Assembly (NCBI RefSeq): GCF_900107965.1
Contig: NZ_FNVU01000012.1
Span: 1 to 64,000, forward strand
Reading direction: 5' to 3'
Source of the DNA: Actinacidiphila yanglinensis
GTDB lineage: Bacteria > Actinomycetota > Actinomycetes > Streptomycetales > Streptomycetaceae
Length of the DNA: 64,000 nucleotides
Positions 49,922 through 57,358 of this stretch are shown in pieces (positions within the stretch are counted from its first letter, which is position 1; each line of letters opens with the position of its first letter). The notes beneath the pieces were generated by a model, which saw nothing but the letters and a program-made list of their open reading frames with translations, made no database searches and was not told the origin of the DNA. The position numbers were made by a program, and so were the translations under genes.

Positions 49922-49959
49922 GGCCCTTTTCCGGGCCCGCCGGGACCCGGAAAAGGGCC
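49922..49959. other. Hairpin in the 550-bp gap between divergent SLT and LLM genes
   Basis: Perfect 14-bp arms GGCCCTTTTCCGGG (49922-49935) and CCCGGAAAAGGGCC (49946-49959) with a 10-nt loop. The A/T runs inside the arms are unusual for this genome. The hairpin does not follow an annotated gene on either strand, so it may mark the end of an unrecognised small RNA or be part of a leader. Apart from this and the attenuator-like hairpin I see nothing gene-like in 49657-50206. Confidence 0.45.
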
Positions 49960-50206
49960 TTGCCCGCGGGCCCGGAATGGGGTGGCCGCCACGCCCGGAA
50001 GTTCGCGTCGTGCCGCCGCGCCCACTGGTCGAAGGTGCGCGGCGCGCGGGCGGCAGGTGGCGGCTCCTCGGCGTCGCCACCTGCGGTGTTGCGCGGACCG
50101 GGTCGCGTGGTGCGAAACATTCATTGGACGCCCGGGGCGGGGTGTCCGCAGGGTGGAGGTCGCCGGCCGGTACGCCGCCCGCCGGCCCGCTCCGAGGAGG
50201 CCCGCC

Positions 50207-51160
50207 ATGGGAACCGTGCAGACCGTCCAGCCCCTCGACCCCGTCCGGGCCGGCGTGGTCGCCGCCGCGCGCCGCGCGCTCGGACCGGTCGGCGCGGTGC
50301 TGCCGGTGTCGTTCACCGCGCTGCCGCCCGTCACCGCGCAGGTGGCCGCCGCGGTCCGGCTGGAACGCGCCGGCTACCGCGCCGCCTGGACCAACGAGGT
50401 GGTCGGCGGCAAGGACGCCCTCGTCCAGTCCGCGCTGCTGCTCGCGGCCACCCGGCGCATGGTGTGGGGCACAGCCATCGCCAACCTCTGGGCGCGGCCA
50501 CCGCAGACGCTGCACGCCGCGGCCGCGCAGCTGGCCGAGGCATACCCGGGGCGGTTCGTGCTCGGGATCGGCGGCGGTTACCCGGAGCAGGCGGCCGCCG
50601 TCGGCCGGGAGTTCGGCAGCCCCCTGGCCACGATGCGCGGCTACCTGGAGCGGATGGACGCCCCCACCCGGCCGGCCGCGCCCGACGCGGACCACCTCCG
50701 GATCGTCGCCGCGAACGGGCCGAGGATGCTGGAGTTGGCGGGGGAGATCGCCGACGGGGCGCTTCCCGCCGGGCTGCCCCCGCAGTTCACTGCCCGGGCC
50801 AGGCAGGTGCTCGGCCCGGACCGGCTGCTGGTGGTGGGGATGCAGGTGATCCCGGACGCCGACCACGGCCGGGCGCGGGAGGCCGCGCGCGAGCGGGTGG
50901 CGGCCGCACTCGCCCGGCCCGCGTACGCGGCGGGCGTCGCCCGGCTCGGCTTCCCGGCGTCCGGCACCGGCGGGGTGAGCGACCGGCTGGTGGACGCGGT
51001 CGTCGCCCACGGCGGCCCCGACGCCATCGCCGCCGGCGCCCGCGCCCACCTGGCCGCGGGCGCCGATCACGTGGTGCTGCTGCTGCAACCCGGTGTGGAC
51101 TTCGCGGCGGGCGTGGACCGGCTGGAGGAGCTCGCCCCGGCGCTGACCGGCACCGGCTGA
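50207..51160 (+). CDS. LLM class F420-dependent-type oxidoreductase
   Basis: A 317-residue luciferase-like TIM-barrel protein. Visible segments are VLPVSFTALPPVTAQVAAAVRLERAGYRAAWTNEV, LAATRRMVWGTAIANLWARPPQTLHAAAAQLAEAYPGRFVLGIGGG (the conserved GxG after RFxLGxG), and the C-terminal GGPDAIAAGARAHLAAGADHVVLLLQ. Members use F420 or FMN to oxidise or reduce small molecules. GAGGAGG lies 6 nt before the ATG; the longer frame upstream is not supported. Substrate unknown. Confidence 0.9.
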   Translation: MGTVQTVQPLDPVRAGVVAAARRALGPVGAVLPVSFTALPPVTAQVAAAVRLERAGYRAAWTNEVVGGKDALVQSALLLAATRRMVWGTAIANLWARPPQTLHAAAAQLAEAYPGRFVLGIGGGYPEQAAAVGREFGSPLATMRGYLERMDAPTRPAAPDADHLRIVAANGPRMLELAGEIADGALPAGLPPQFTARARQVLGPDRLLVVGMQVIPDADHGRAREAARERVAAALARPAYAAGVARLGFPASGTGGVSDRLVDAVVAHGGPDAIAAGARAHLAAGADHVVLLLQPGVDFAAGVDRLEELAPALTGTG

Positions 51161-51196
51161 ACCGGGCGGGCCGCCGGATCGCGGTGCCGGGTGCGG

Positions 51197-52183
51197 TCAG
51201 CTCCCCAGTTCCGTGAGCGCCGCCTTCGTGGCGTCCGCGACGAGCGCGTCGGCGGACGCCGCGTCGGTCGCGCCGCGGTCGGTCAGCACGCTGATGACCA
51301 CGGGCGAGCCGTGCGGCGGCCACGCCACCGCGATGTCGTTGCGGGTGCCGTACCCGCCGCTGCCGGTCTTGTCGGCGACCTTCCATCCCGCGGGGACGCC
51401 GGCCCGCACGTACGGGCCTCCCGTGGTGTTGCGCACCATCAAGTCGACCAGCAGCGACCGGCGTTCGGCGGGAAGGACGTCGCCGAGCAGCAGACGGCGC
51501 AGGTCGGCGCCGAGCGCGCCGGCGGTGCTCGTGTCACGGACGTCCCCGGGCGTGGCGTCGTTGAGCGCAGGTTCCGGCCGGTCCACGCGGGTTGTGGTGT
51601 CCCCGAGGGCGTGCACGGCCTTCTGCAGCCCGGGCGGGCCGCCGAGCTGATCAAGCATCAGGTTCTCGGCGGTGTTGTCGCTGTACCGCAGCGCGGCGTC
51701 GATGACGTCCCGCAGCGGCATGCCCTTGCCCGTGACCGTTCCGGCGTGCTTCGACGTGACGGGGGAGTACGTCACCAGGTCCGACGACGGGTAGGTGATG
51801 ACGCGGTCGAGCCCCGCGTCGCTCTCCCGCTTCAGCAGCACGGCGGCGGCGAGCACCTTGACCGTCGAGCAGTGCGCGAAGCGCCGGTCGGCCTGGTAGG
51901 CGACGGTGCGGCCCGACCCGGTGTCGAGCGCGAACAAGCCGACGTGGGCGTGGAAACGCGATTCGAGCGCCGCGAGGGAACGGCTCGCGCCGTCCGGGGC
52001 GGAGGAGGCCGGTGCCGAGGTGGCCGGGTCGGAGGTGGCCGCGCCGGCCGACGGCGCGGCATGGGCCGCCCCGGAAGAGCTGCCGCCGCCGCTCCCGCCG
52101 CCACCTCCGCACGCGGCCAGGAGCGCGGCGAGTGCCAGCAGGGTGCTCGCGGACGCGCGTGTCCGGTGTTTCGCATGATGCAT
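51197..52183 (-). CDS. Class A beta-lactamase, lipoprotein
   Basis: A 328-residue serine beta-lactamase. The signal peptide ends in a lipobox (LLAAC, Cys25), followed by a Gly/Ser/Ala/Pro linker to about residue 66, so the enzyme is anchored outside the membrane. All catalytic motifs are present: S106-TV-K109 (as CSTVK), S168-D-N170, the omega-loop Glu204 in EPALND and DKTGSGGYG. It hydrolyses penicillins and some cephalosporins; such enzymes are part of the normal streptomycete chromosome. ATG at 52183 is chosen over an upstream frame to 52264. No regulator is adjacent. Confidence 0.93.
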   Translation of the reverse strand: MHHAKHRTRASASTLLALAALLAACGGGGGSGGGSSSGAAHAAPSAGAATSDPATSAPASSAPDGASRSLAALESRFHAHVGLFALDTGSGRTVAYQADRRFAHCSTVKVLAAAVLLKRESDAGLDRVITYPSSDLVTYSPVTSKHAGTVTGKGMPLRDVIDAALRYSDNTAENLMLDQLGGPPGLQKAVHALGDTTTRVDRPEPALNDATPGDVRDTSTAGALGADLRRLLLGDVLPAERRSLLVDLMVRNTTGGPYVRAGVPAGWKVADKTGSGGYGTRNDIAVAWPPHGSPVVISVLTDRGATDAASADALVADATKAALTELGS

Positions 52184-52226
52184 GAGCACCACTGTGGGCC
52201 GGTGCGCCGGCCCGGTCAAAGACCTG

Positions 52227-52260
52227 GCGTGCTCCGGGCGTTGTGGCGCCCGGAGCACGC
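52227..52260. terminator. Terminator hairpin after the decarboxylase operon
   Basis: Perfect 14-bp arms (52227-52240 and 52247-52260) with loop TTGTGG, about 60 nt downstream of the minus-strand lysA-type stop codon and upstream of the beta-lactamase start. It should isolate the beta-lactamase gene from read-through. Confidence 0.8.
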
Positions 52261-52321
52261 ACATCTTCGACCGCGGCCGGCCCGCGGGCGGTGCCGACCG
52301 GGTCGTCCCGCGGGCGACCCG

Positions 52322-53845
52322 CTACAGGCCGACGTCCCGGCGGCTCATGTCGTCCAGCGACTCGCGGCGCACCAGGACCCGGGCGGACCCGTCCTTGACC
52401 GCGACCACCGGCGGGCGGCCGACGAGGTTGTAGTCCGAGGCCATGGACAGCTGGTAGGCGCCGGCGGCGGGCACCGCGATCAGGTCGCCGGGGTGCACGT
52501 CGCCGGGCAGCGGCACCCCGTCGGCCAGGATGTCGCCCGCCTCGCAATGCCGGCCCACCACCGTGGCGGGGGCCGGGGCGGCCGTGGAGCGGCGCCCGAT
52601 GAGCCGCGGCTCGTACCGCACCCCGTACAGCGCCGGCCTGGGGTTGTCGCCCATGCCGCCGTCGACGGCGACGAACGTGTGCCCCGAGGTCCGCTTGACC
52701 GAGAGCACCCGGTACAGGGCCACCCCGGCCGGCCCGATGACGGCGCGCCCCGGTTCCAGGGTCAGGCGGGGCACGGGCAGCTTCGCCCGCGCGCAGCCGT
52801 CGGCGAGTTCGGCCCGCACGCGTTCGGAGAGGGCCGCGAGGTCGAGCGGCTTCTCCTCGGGGCGGTAGGCGATGCCGTGGCCGCCGCCGATGTCCAGCTG
52901 CCGGAACTCCACGCCGTGCTGGCTGCGCATCCGCGCCATCAGCCCGACCATCCGGCGGACCGCGGCGACGTACGGCGCGACCGAGTCGATCTGCGAGCCG
53001 ATGTGGCAGTGCAGGCCGACGAGTTCCAGGTGGTGCTGGCCGAGGATCCGCTCCACCGCGTGCTGCGCGGAGCCGTCGGTGATGGACAGGCCGAACTTCT
53101 GGTCCTCCGTGCCGGTGCGGATACCGGTGTGGCCGCCCGCGGAGACGCCCGGCACGACCCGCACCATGACCTGCTGGCGGTCGGAGTGCGGGACGATCGC
53201 GGCCAGCCGGGCGATCTCCGACATGCTGTCGAGGACGATCCGCCCCACGCCGAGCCGGACCGCGGTGTGCAGGTCCTCCGGGCTCTTGGCGTTGCCGTGC
53301 AGCACGATCCGCTCGGGCGGTACGCCTGCCGCGAAGGCCAGGCCCAGCTCGCCGGCCGAGCACACGTCGAGCCCCAGGCCCTCCTCCGTCACCCACCGGG
53401 CGACGGCGCGGCACAGGTACGCCTTCGCGGCGTAGAGGATCTCCGCGTCGGGGAAGGCGGCGCGGTAGGCGCGGCAGCGGGCGCGGACCTCGGCCTCGTC
53501 CAGCACGTACAGCGGGGTGCCGAACCGGTCCGCGGCCTCGACGAGGGAGACGCCGCCGACGGTGACGTCACCGTCGCCCTTGCTCCCGCCGCCCTCGGAG
53601 AGTCGCGTGGAGGCCGGCCACACGGGCAGCCGGCCGGAGTCGTCGAGGCCCGGCGCCGGCTCGCCCGCCGGGGCTTGGGCGGGTGCCGGGACCGGCAGGA
53701 CCGGGGCGGTCGGGTGGGCCGCGGAGGTCCGCGGGACCCGTGAGGTCCGGGACGTCCCGGTTGCCGGGGCCGGCCGGGAGGCGGGTGAGGACGGCGCACC
53801 CGGAGAGGTCGGGGAGGTGGGAGAAGCAGGAGAGGAAACGTACAT
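52322..53845 (-). CDS. lysA: Diaminopimelate decarboxylase-like PLP enzyme with N-terminal extension
   Basis: A 507-residue fold-type III decarboxylase. Residues 1-80 are a Ser/Pro/Ala-rich extension not found in ordinary LysA. The core follows: VGGVSLVEAADRFGTPLYVLDE, the PLP lysine in ILYAAKAYLC, VGLHCHIGSQI, FRQLDIGGGHGIAY, LTLEPGRAVIGPAG and CEAGDILADGVPLPG. It converts meso-diaminopimelate to L-lysine, or acts on a related amino acid in a specialised pathway. AAAGG lies upstream of the ATG at 53845, inside the 11-bp gap after the SAV_915-like gene. A second chromosomal lysA for primary lysine synthesis is likely elsewhere. Confidence 0.87.
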   Translation of the reverse strand: MYVSSPASPTSPTSPGAPSSPASRPAPATGTSRTSRVPRTSAAHPTAPVLPVPAPAQAPAGEPAPGLDDSGRLPVWPASTRLSEGGGSKGDGDVTVGGVSLVEAADRFGTPLYVLDEAEVRARCRAYRAAFPDAEILYAAKAYLCRAVARWVTEEGLGLDVCSAGELGLAFAAGVPPERIVLHGNAKSPEDLHTAVRLGVGRIVLDSMSEIARLAAIVPHSDRQQVMVRVVPGVSAGGHTGIRTGTEDQKFGLSITDGSAQHAVERILGQHHLELVGLHCHIGSQIDSVAPYVAAVRRMVGLMARMRSQHGVEFRQLDIGGGHGIAYRPEEKPLDLAALSERVRAELADGCARAKLPVPRLTLEPGRAVIGPAGVALYRVLSVKRTSGHTFVAVDGGMGDNPRPALYGVRYEPRLIGRRSTAAPAPATVVGRHCEAGDILADGVPLPGDVHPGDLIAVPAAGAYQLSMASDYNLVGRPPVVAVKDGSARVLVRRESLDDMSRRDVGL

Positions 53846-53856
53846 GTCAGCGCCTT

Positions 53857-54225
53857 TCAGCCGATCGCCCGCGCGACACCCAGGTGCCGCGGATCCCAGT
53901 CGTGCCAGCCGGCCGCGGGGTCCGCGGGCACGGCGACGGCGGCGGGCGCGGAGAGTTGCGGGTCGACGGTGAGGAGCCCGACCCCCAGCGGCTCGGCGAG
54001 CGCGCGCAGCGCCGGCTCGGAGAGCCGGATCCACGCCTGCTCGGCGCCCAGGGCGGCCGACAGCCGCTCCCGGGAGGTGAAACCGACCGCCGTACGGGCT
54101 CCCAGCGGAGTGCGGAAGAACCGCGCGGAACAGCCCCCGGGTCCCGGCCGGACGGGGACGAACAAGGGTCCGGCCGGGAAGCGTTCGGCAGGCTCGGGAT
54201 CCTCCGCGTGACAGGTGACAGTCAC
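53857..54225 (-). CDS. SAV_915-like small protein
   Basis: A 122-residue soluble protein. It has GPLFVPVRPGPGGCSARFFRTPLGARTAVGFTSRERLSAALGAEQAWIRLSEPALRALAEPLGVGLLTVDPQ, which I recall as the streptomycete SAV_915 family, related to SseB-like folds. Function unknown. The GTG at 54225 has GGAGG 6 nt upstream, better than the longer frame to 54285. It is 11 bp upstream of the decarboxylase gene in the same direction, so the two form an operon and may share a process. Confidence 0.8.
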   Translation of the reverse strand: MTVTCHAEDPEPAERFPAGPLFVPVRPGPGGCSARFFRTPLGARTAVGFTSRERLSAALGAEQAWIRLSEPALRALAEPLGVGLLTVDPQLSAPAAVAVPADPAAGWHDWDPRHLGVARAIG

Positions 54226-54436
54226 AGTGTTCCTCCAGGTACAGAACATCGACCGCATCCCGGCTGGACGCCGTGGATGCCTCATCGACGCTATTCCCGC
54301 AGGCGCGGAGGGCCGTCCCGCACTGACGCATGCTTGACGCCGGAGGCCGCCGCCCTGACACGACGCTGACGGTCCCGGCCGGTCCGGGCCCGGGGCTCGG
54401 CCCTGTCCCCGGCTCCGGCTCCCGCCCCGGCCCTGG

Positions 54437-54790
54437 TCAGACCAGGCGGCAGGGGACGTCCAGGTCCTCCGAGAGGTAGTGGATGGCGCAGACGCGGTGG
54501 TAGCCGTCCGCGATCACCAGTGGCTGCCCGCGCAGCAGCAGGATCGGGGACAGCTTCTGGCCCGTGACGGCCTTCTTGATGTCGTGCGCGACGTGCGGGT
54601 TCTCCGCCGGCAGCAGCTCCAGGCCCGAGGCGCGCAGGATGTCCTTGGCCTTCTTGGCGGTGGTCGGCGCCCCCTTGAGGCGCTGCACCGCCTCCTGCGC
54701 CTGCTCGGCGGGCATCAGCAGTTCGAGGTAGTCCACGGCCGCCGGGAAGTCGTGCTCCTCGGGGTCCTTCTTCCATACCGGGTCGGTCAT
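54437..54790 (-). CDS. Small ParB-like nuclease-fold protein
   Basis: A 117-residue protein. The C-terminal half contains a ParB/Srx-like motif region: QKLSPILLLRGQPLVIADGYHRVCAIHYLSEDLDVPCRLV, with the DGYHR motif typical of the ParB N-terminal fold. The N-terminal half (DFPAAVDYLELLMPAEQAQEAVQRLKGA) is helical. AAGGGG lies about 8 nt before the ATG. ParB-fold proteins bind or hydrolyse nucleotides such as CTP, but a single-domain form like this has no assigned role. It follows the baeRF-type gene in the same direction. Confidence 0.82.
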   Translation of the reverse strand: MTDPVWKKDPEEHDFPAAVDYLELLMPAEQAQEAVQRLKGAPTTAKKAKDILRASGLELLPAENPHVAHDIKKAVTGQKLSPILLLRGQPLVIADGYHRVCAIHYLSEDLDVPCRLV

Positions 54791-54858
54791 CGCGCAGCCC
54801 CTTCCGTGGCGCGGTACGGCGTCGGTGCGTCCCCCGTGCGTCCCCGTGCGTACCGCTG

Positions 54859-56034
54859 TCAGTACCGCAGCACCGCCCCCGCGCCGCAGTCCGGCAGCGT
54901 TCCCTCCGGCACGAACTGCACCCGGGAGTCCGCCAGGATCGCGTTCTCCACCAGCTGCTCGACGATGTCGGTGGCCACCCCGGCCGCCCGGGGCGACGGC
55001 CCCTGGTCCCACCCCGGCGCGGGCAGCGTCACGGGCTGCGGGAACGGCACGACGTCCAGGTCCCGGCCGTCCGCGCCGACCCGGCCCGCGACGACGAGAT
55101 CGTCCTCCACCACCAGCCGCCGTACCCGCTGGTCGGCGACCGCGGTCCACACCTCGGGCGCCCCGCCCGCGTACGTGCCGCGGGCGCGGGCGGCGTCCAG
55201 GTCGGCGACGGCCCCGCCGACCTGGCGCGCGCGGAAGCCGACGAGCAGCGGCTCCAGCCGGTCCGCCAGATCCGCCGGTGGACGGGTGTCCATGCCGGTC
55301 AGCGGCAACGTCCCGGCGATCACGTCGCCGTGACGGGTCAGGTCGGTGAACGCCGACAGCATCTTCCCGCTGCCGATCACGAACACCGGCCGGCCCGCGT
55401 GGTCCCTGAGCACCTCGTCCAGGCGCGCGTCCACCGTCTTCAGGTACTGCCGGATCCGCTCCCCGTGGTCCTCGTAGGGCGCCGCGTGGGGGATGGGCCC
55501 GGGCAACGAGTCCTCGGGCGACGGGATCTGCGGCGCGTCCGGGAAACCGTGCCCCCGGATCTCCGTCAGTGCCCCGGCCGATCCGAGGTGGAGGCGGCAC
55601 ATCTCCTGGTCGAGGACGAGCACCAGGTACGGCTGGGCGCGCTGCTCGGCGGCGACCTGATACCGGGTCAGGAACGACGTGCCGAACTCCACCCGCGGCG
55701 CGACCGGCGGCGACGTCAACTGCCAGACCTGGACCGGCTCTCCCGCGGCCGCGTACACCACCAGCGCGTCGCCCGGGTGGAAGGGGCCGCCCGCGTCCTC
55801 GATCACCTCGGGCACCAGCTTGCGGTCCCGCAACTCCAGCCGCGTGTCCCGTGCCACGTCCGGATCGTCCGCCAACCGCCGCCTGGCCTGCGTGAGGAGG
55901 TCGCCCAGCAGGATCCGGTCGCTTTCCCCGAAGGGAGCGTGCGGATCGGTCGGCATCGCCAGCGTGATCGCGGGATACGTCCGGGGGGCGCGCAGATCGG
56001 CCAGCACCTCGCGGGTCAGGTCAGACGTGTACAC
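54859..56034 (-). CDS. baeRF-type (bacterial eRF1-like) protein
   Basis: A 391-residue protein I assign to the baeRF family (eRF1-like domains in bacteria, possibly ribosome-related or stress hydrolases). Evidence is YPAITLAMPTDPHAPFGESDRILLGDLLTQARRRL, LVLVLDQEMCRLHLGSAGALTEI and RIRQYLKTVDARLDEVLRDHAGRPVFVIGSGKMLSAFTDLT. The GTG at 56034 has GAGG 6 nt upstream. The longer frame to 56307 runs antisense-like through a separate small gene at 56069 and is not used. Neighbours are a ParB-like protein and tiny basic or acidic proteins. Confidence 0.82.
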   Translation of the reverse strand: MYTSDLTREVLADLRAPRTYPAITLAMPTDPHAPFGESDRILLGDLLTQARRRLADDPDVARDTRLELRDRKLVPEVIEDAGGPFHPGDALVVYAAAGEPVQVWQLTSPPVAPRVEFGTSFLTRYQVAAEQRAQPYLVLVLDQEMCRLHLGSAGALTEIRGHGFPDAPQIPSPEDSLPGPIPHAAPYEDHGERIRQYLKTVDARLDEVLRDHAGRPVFVIGSGKMLSAFTDLTRHGDVIAGTLPLTGMDTRPPADLADRLEPLLVGFRARQVGGAVADLDAARARGTYAGGAPEVWTAVADQRVRRLVVEDDLVVAGRVGADGRDLDVVPFPQPVTLPAPGWDQGPSPRAAGVATDIVEQLVENAILADSRVQFVPEGTLPDCGAGAVLRY

Positions 56035-56068
56035 CTTCGACCTCGCAGTCGTCACCGGACGCGACCGG

Positions 56069-56245
56069 TCAGGGAGCCCAGTGGCCGTCGGGCCGGCGGT
56101 GGTCGTGCGGACGGTGGTCCCCGCGGGGCAGCTGCTCCTTGGAGTGCCGCACCGCATGGGCGATCTGGGTGTGGAAGTAGAGCAACTTCCCCTGCCCGCG
56201 CGCCGCCAGGCCGTGCTGTCCACCGGCCGGGGTCCTCTTGCCCAT
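56069..56245 (-). CDS. Small basic protein (58 residues)
   Basis: It starts MGKRTPAGGQHGLAARGQGK, continues LLYFHTQIAHAVRHSKEQ and ends in a His/Arg/Pro-rich tail (DHRPHDHRRPDGHWAP). GAGGAG lies about 8 nt upstream. It precedes the baeRF-type gene by 34 bp in the same direction. The composition suggests nucleic-acid or metal binding, but nothing is known. It is too short for many gene callers. Confidence 0.65.
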   Translation of the reverse strand: MGKRTPAGGQHGLAARGQGKLLYFHTQIAHAVRHSKEQLPRGDHRPHDHRRPDGHWAP

Positions 56246-56498
56246 GCCCTCAGCTCCTCACGTCCGGGAAGCCTCTCCGCGGCTTTCCGTCCGTTCCTCC
56301 TCTCCACGCTACGCCGCGCCCGCTGCCGCTGCGACCTGGCCGGATTCCGTGCTGCGGGCGACCGGAGCCGGGCCCTGACGGCCCTGTCCGGACGCCGCCC
56401 GTGCCCGGCTTGCGACCCGCGCGGTATCGCGTTTGAGTGAATGGGTGCCCCTCCTGCGAAGGAGCCGACGACGCATGGTGAAGGTGGGCGGAGGAACG

Positions 56499-56714
56499 AT
56501 GGCGCATCACCACAAGTCGAACAAGGCCGTCGAGGGAAACCCGGACTCCGGACACGGGCGCGGGATGCCGCAACGCCCGGACGAGGACGAGCTCGTGGAG
56601 CTCACCGAGGAGGACCGGAGCGACGCGGGCCTGCCCGCGGACCGGCCGGCGTCCGGCCGGCGGTCCGGGCGGCGCGGGCGGTCCGGACCGGGCGGGAGCC
56701 GCGACCGCGGGTGA
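56499..56714 (+). CDS. Small hydrophilic protein (71 residues)
   Basis: It begins MAHHHKSNKAVEGNPDSGHG, followed by an acidic block (RPDEDELVELTEEDRSDAG) and a Gly/Arg/Ser-rich tail. GGAGG precedes the ATG at 56499 with only 4-nt spacing. It is probably disordered. It is divergent from the small basic gene at 56069 and followed 69 bp later by another tiny gene. Confidence 0.6.
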   Translation: MAHHHKSNKAVEGNPDSGHGRGMPQRPDEDELVELTEEDRSDAGLPADRPASGRRSGRRGRSGPGGSRDRG

Positions 56715-56783
56715 AGGACGGCAGTTGAGGGCGGCGGCCGAGGGGCGGCGGCCCACACCGGCCACCGAGGAGGAAATGGCGAC

Positions 56784-56951
56784 ATGAACAACGACGACAA
56801 GAACATCTCCGAGTGGTCCGAGCGGCTCCGCGAGGAGGCGCCCGCCCTGTCGCCCGAGAAGGCCAGGACCTACGTCCACGACCTGTACTTCGCGGCCCAG
56901 CGGGCACTCCACAAGGAGACGTGGGAAGCGGACTTCGAGCGGGACGAGTAG
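56784..56951 (+). CDS. Small acidic helical protein (55 residues)
   Basis: It starts MNNDDKNISEWSERLREEAP, followed by ALSPEKARTYVHDLYFAAQRAL and HKETWEADFERDE. The helical, acidic character and a good SD (GAGGAGG) support a real gene although it is very short. It reads in the same direction as the gene at 56499. Function unknown. Confidence 0.65.
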   Translation: MNNDDKNISEWSERLREEAPALSPEKARTYVHDLYFAAQRALHKETWEADFERDE

Positions 56952-57102
56952 CCCCGCGCGGGCGGCCGCCGGCCGCCCGCCGCTTGAGGCCGCGGACGGA
57001 TAGGGGCGGGCGGGCGCGGGCCCGCCGAGCAGGCGCATCGCCGGAAGGCGGTGCGCTTCGTGCTGTCCCCGCCGGTGCGGCGACGGGCAGTTGACGCCAT
57101 CG

Positions 57103-57297
57103 GTGTTATCGATGCCACACCCGCCCCCTGTTCGGGGCCCCGAGTGGAGTCCGACACCCGGTCGACGGCCTCGCGCGATACCTTTGACGACACCGGGACT
57201 TGTACCGTTTCGGCCAGTCATGCCCCGCTGGCGTCATGCCGAAGTGCGGCGTCCGCCGGGGTTCCACGTCGCGGCAGCTCTAGTGTTATCGATGCCA
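57103..57297 (+). promoter_or_regulatory. Direct repeat GTGTTATCGATGCCA upstream of secreted-protein gene
   Basis: The 15-mer GTGTTATCGATGCCA occurs at 57103-57117 and again at 57283-57297, 180 bp apart; the nearer copy is 62 bp upstream of the gene at 57359. The half TTATCGAT resembles carbohydrate-responsive regulator sites. A possible -10 (TAAGGT, 57304-57309) follows the second copy. No gene is seen in 56952-57358. Confidence 0.6.
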
Positions 57298-57358
57298 ACG
57301 GGCTAAGGTTCCCGGCAACTTCACCCGACCGCGCCTGGCACCGAGACGAAGGACTGGC

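Noticed and set aside
51197..52183. Beta-lactamase gene as sign of a mobile resistance element
   Set aside because: No transposase or integrase nearby, base composition matches neighbours, and class A lipoprotein beta-lactamases are normal in streptomycete chromosomes.
56035..56307. N-terminal extension of the baeRF-type protein
   Set aside because: It overlaps the small basic gene at 56069-56245, and the GTG at 56034 has a good SD.
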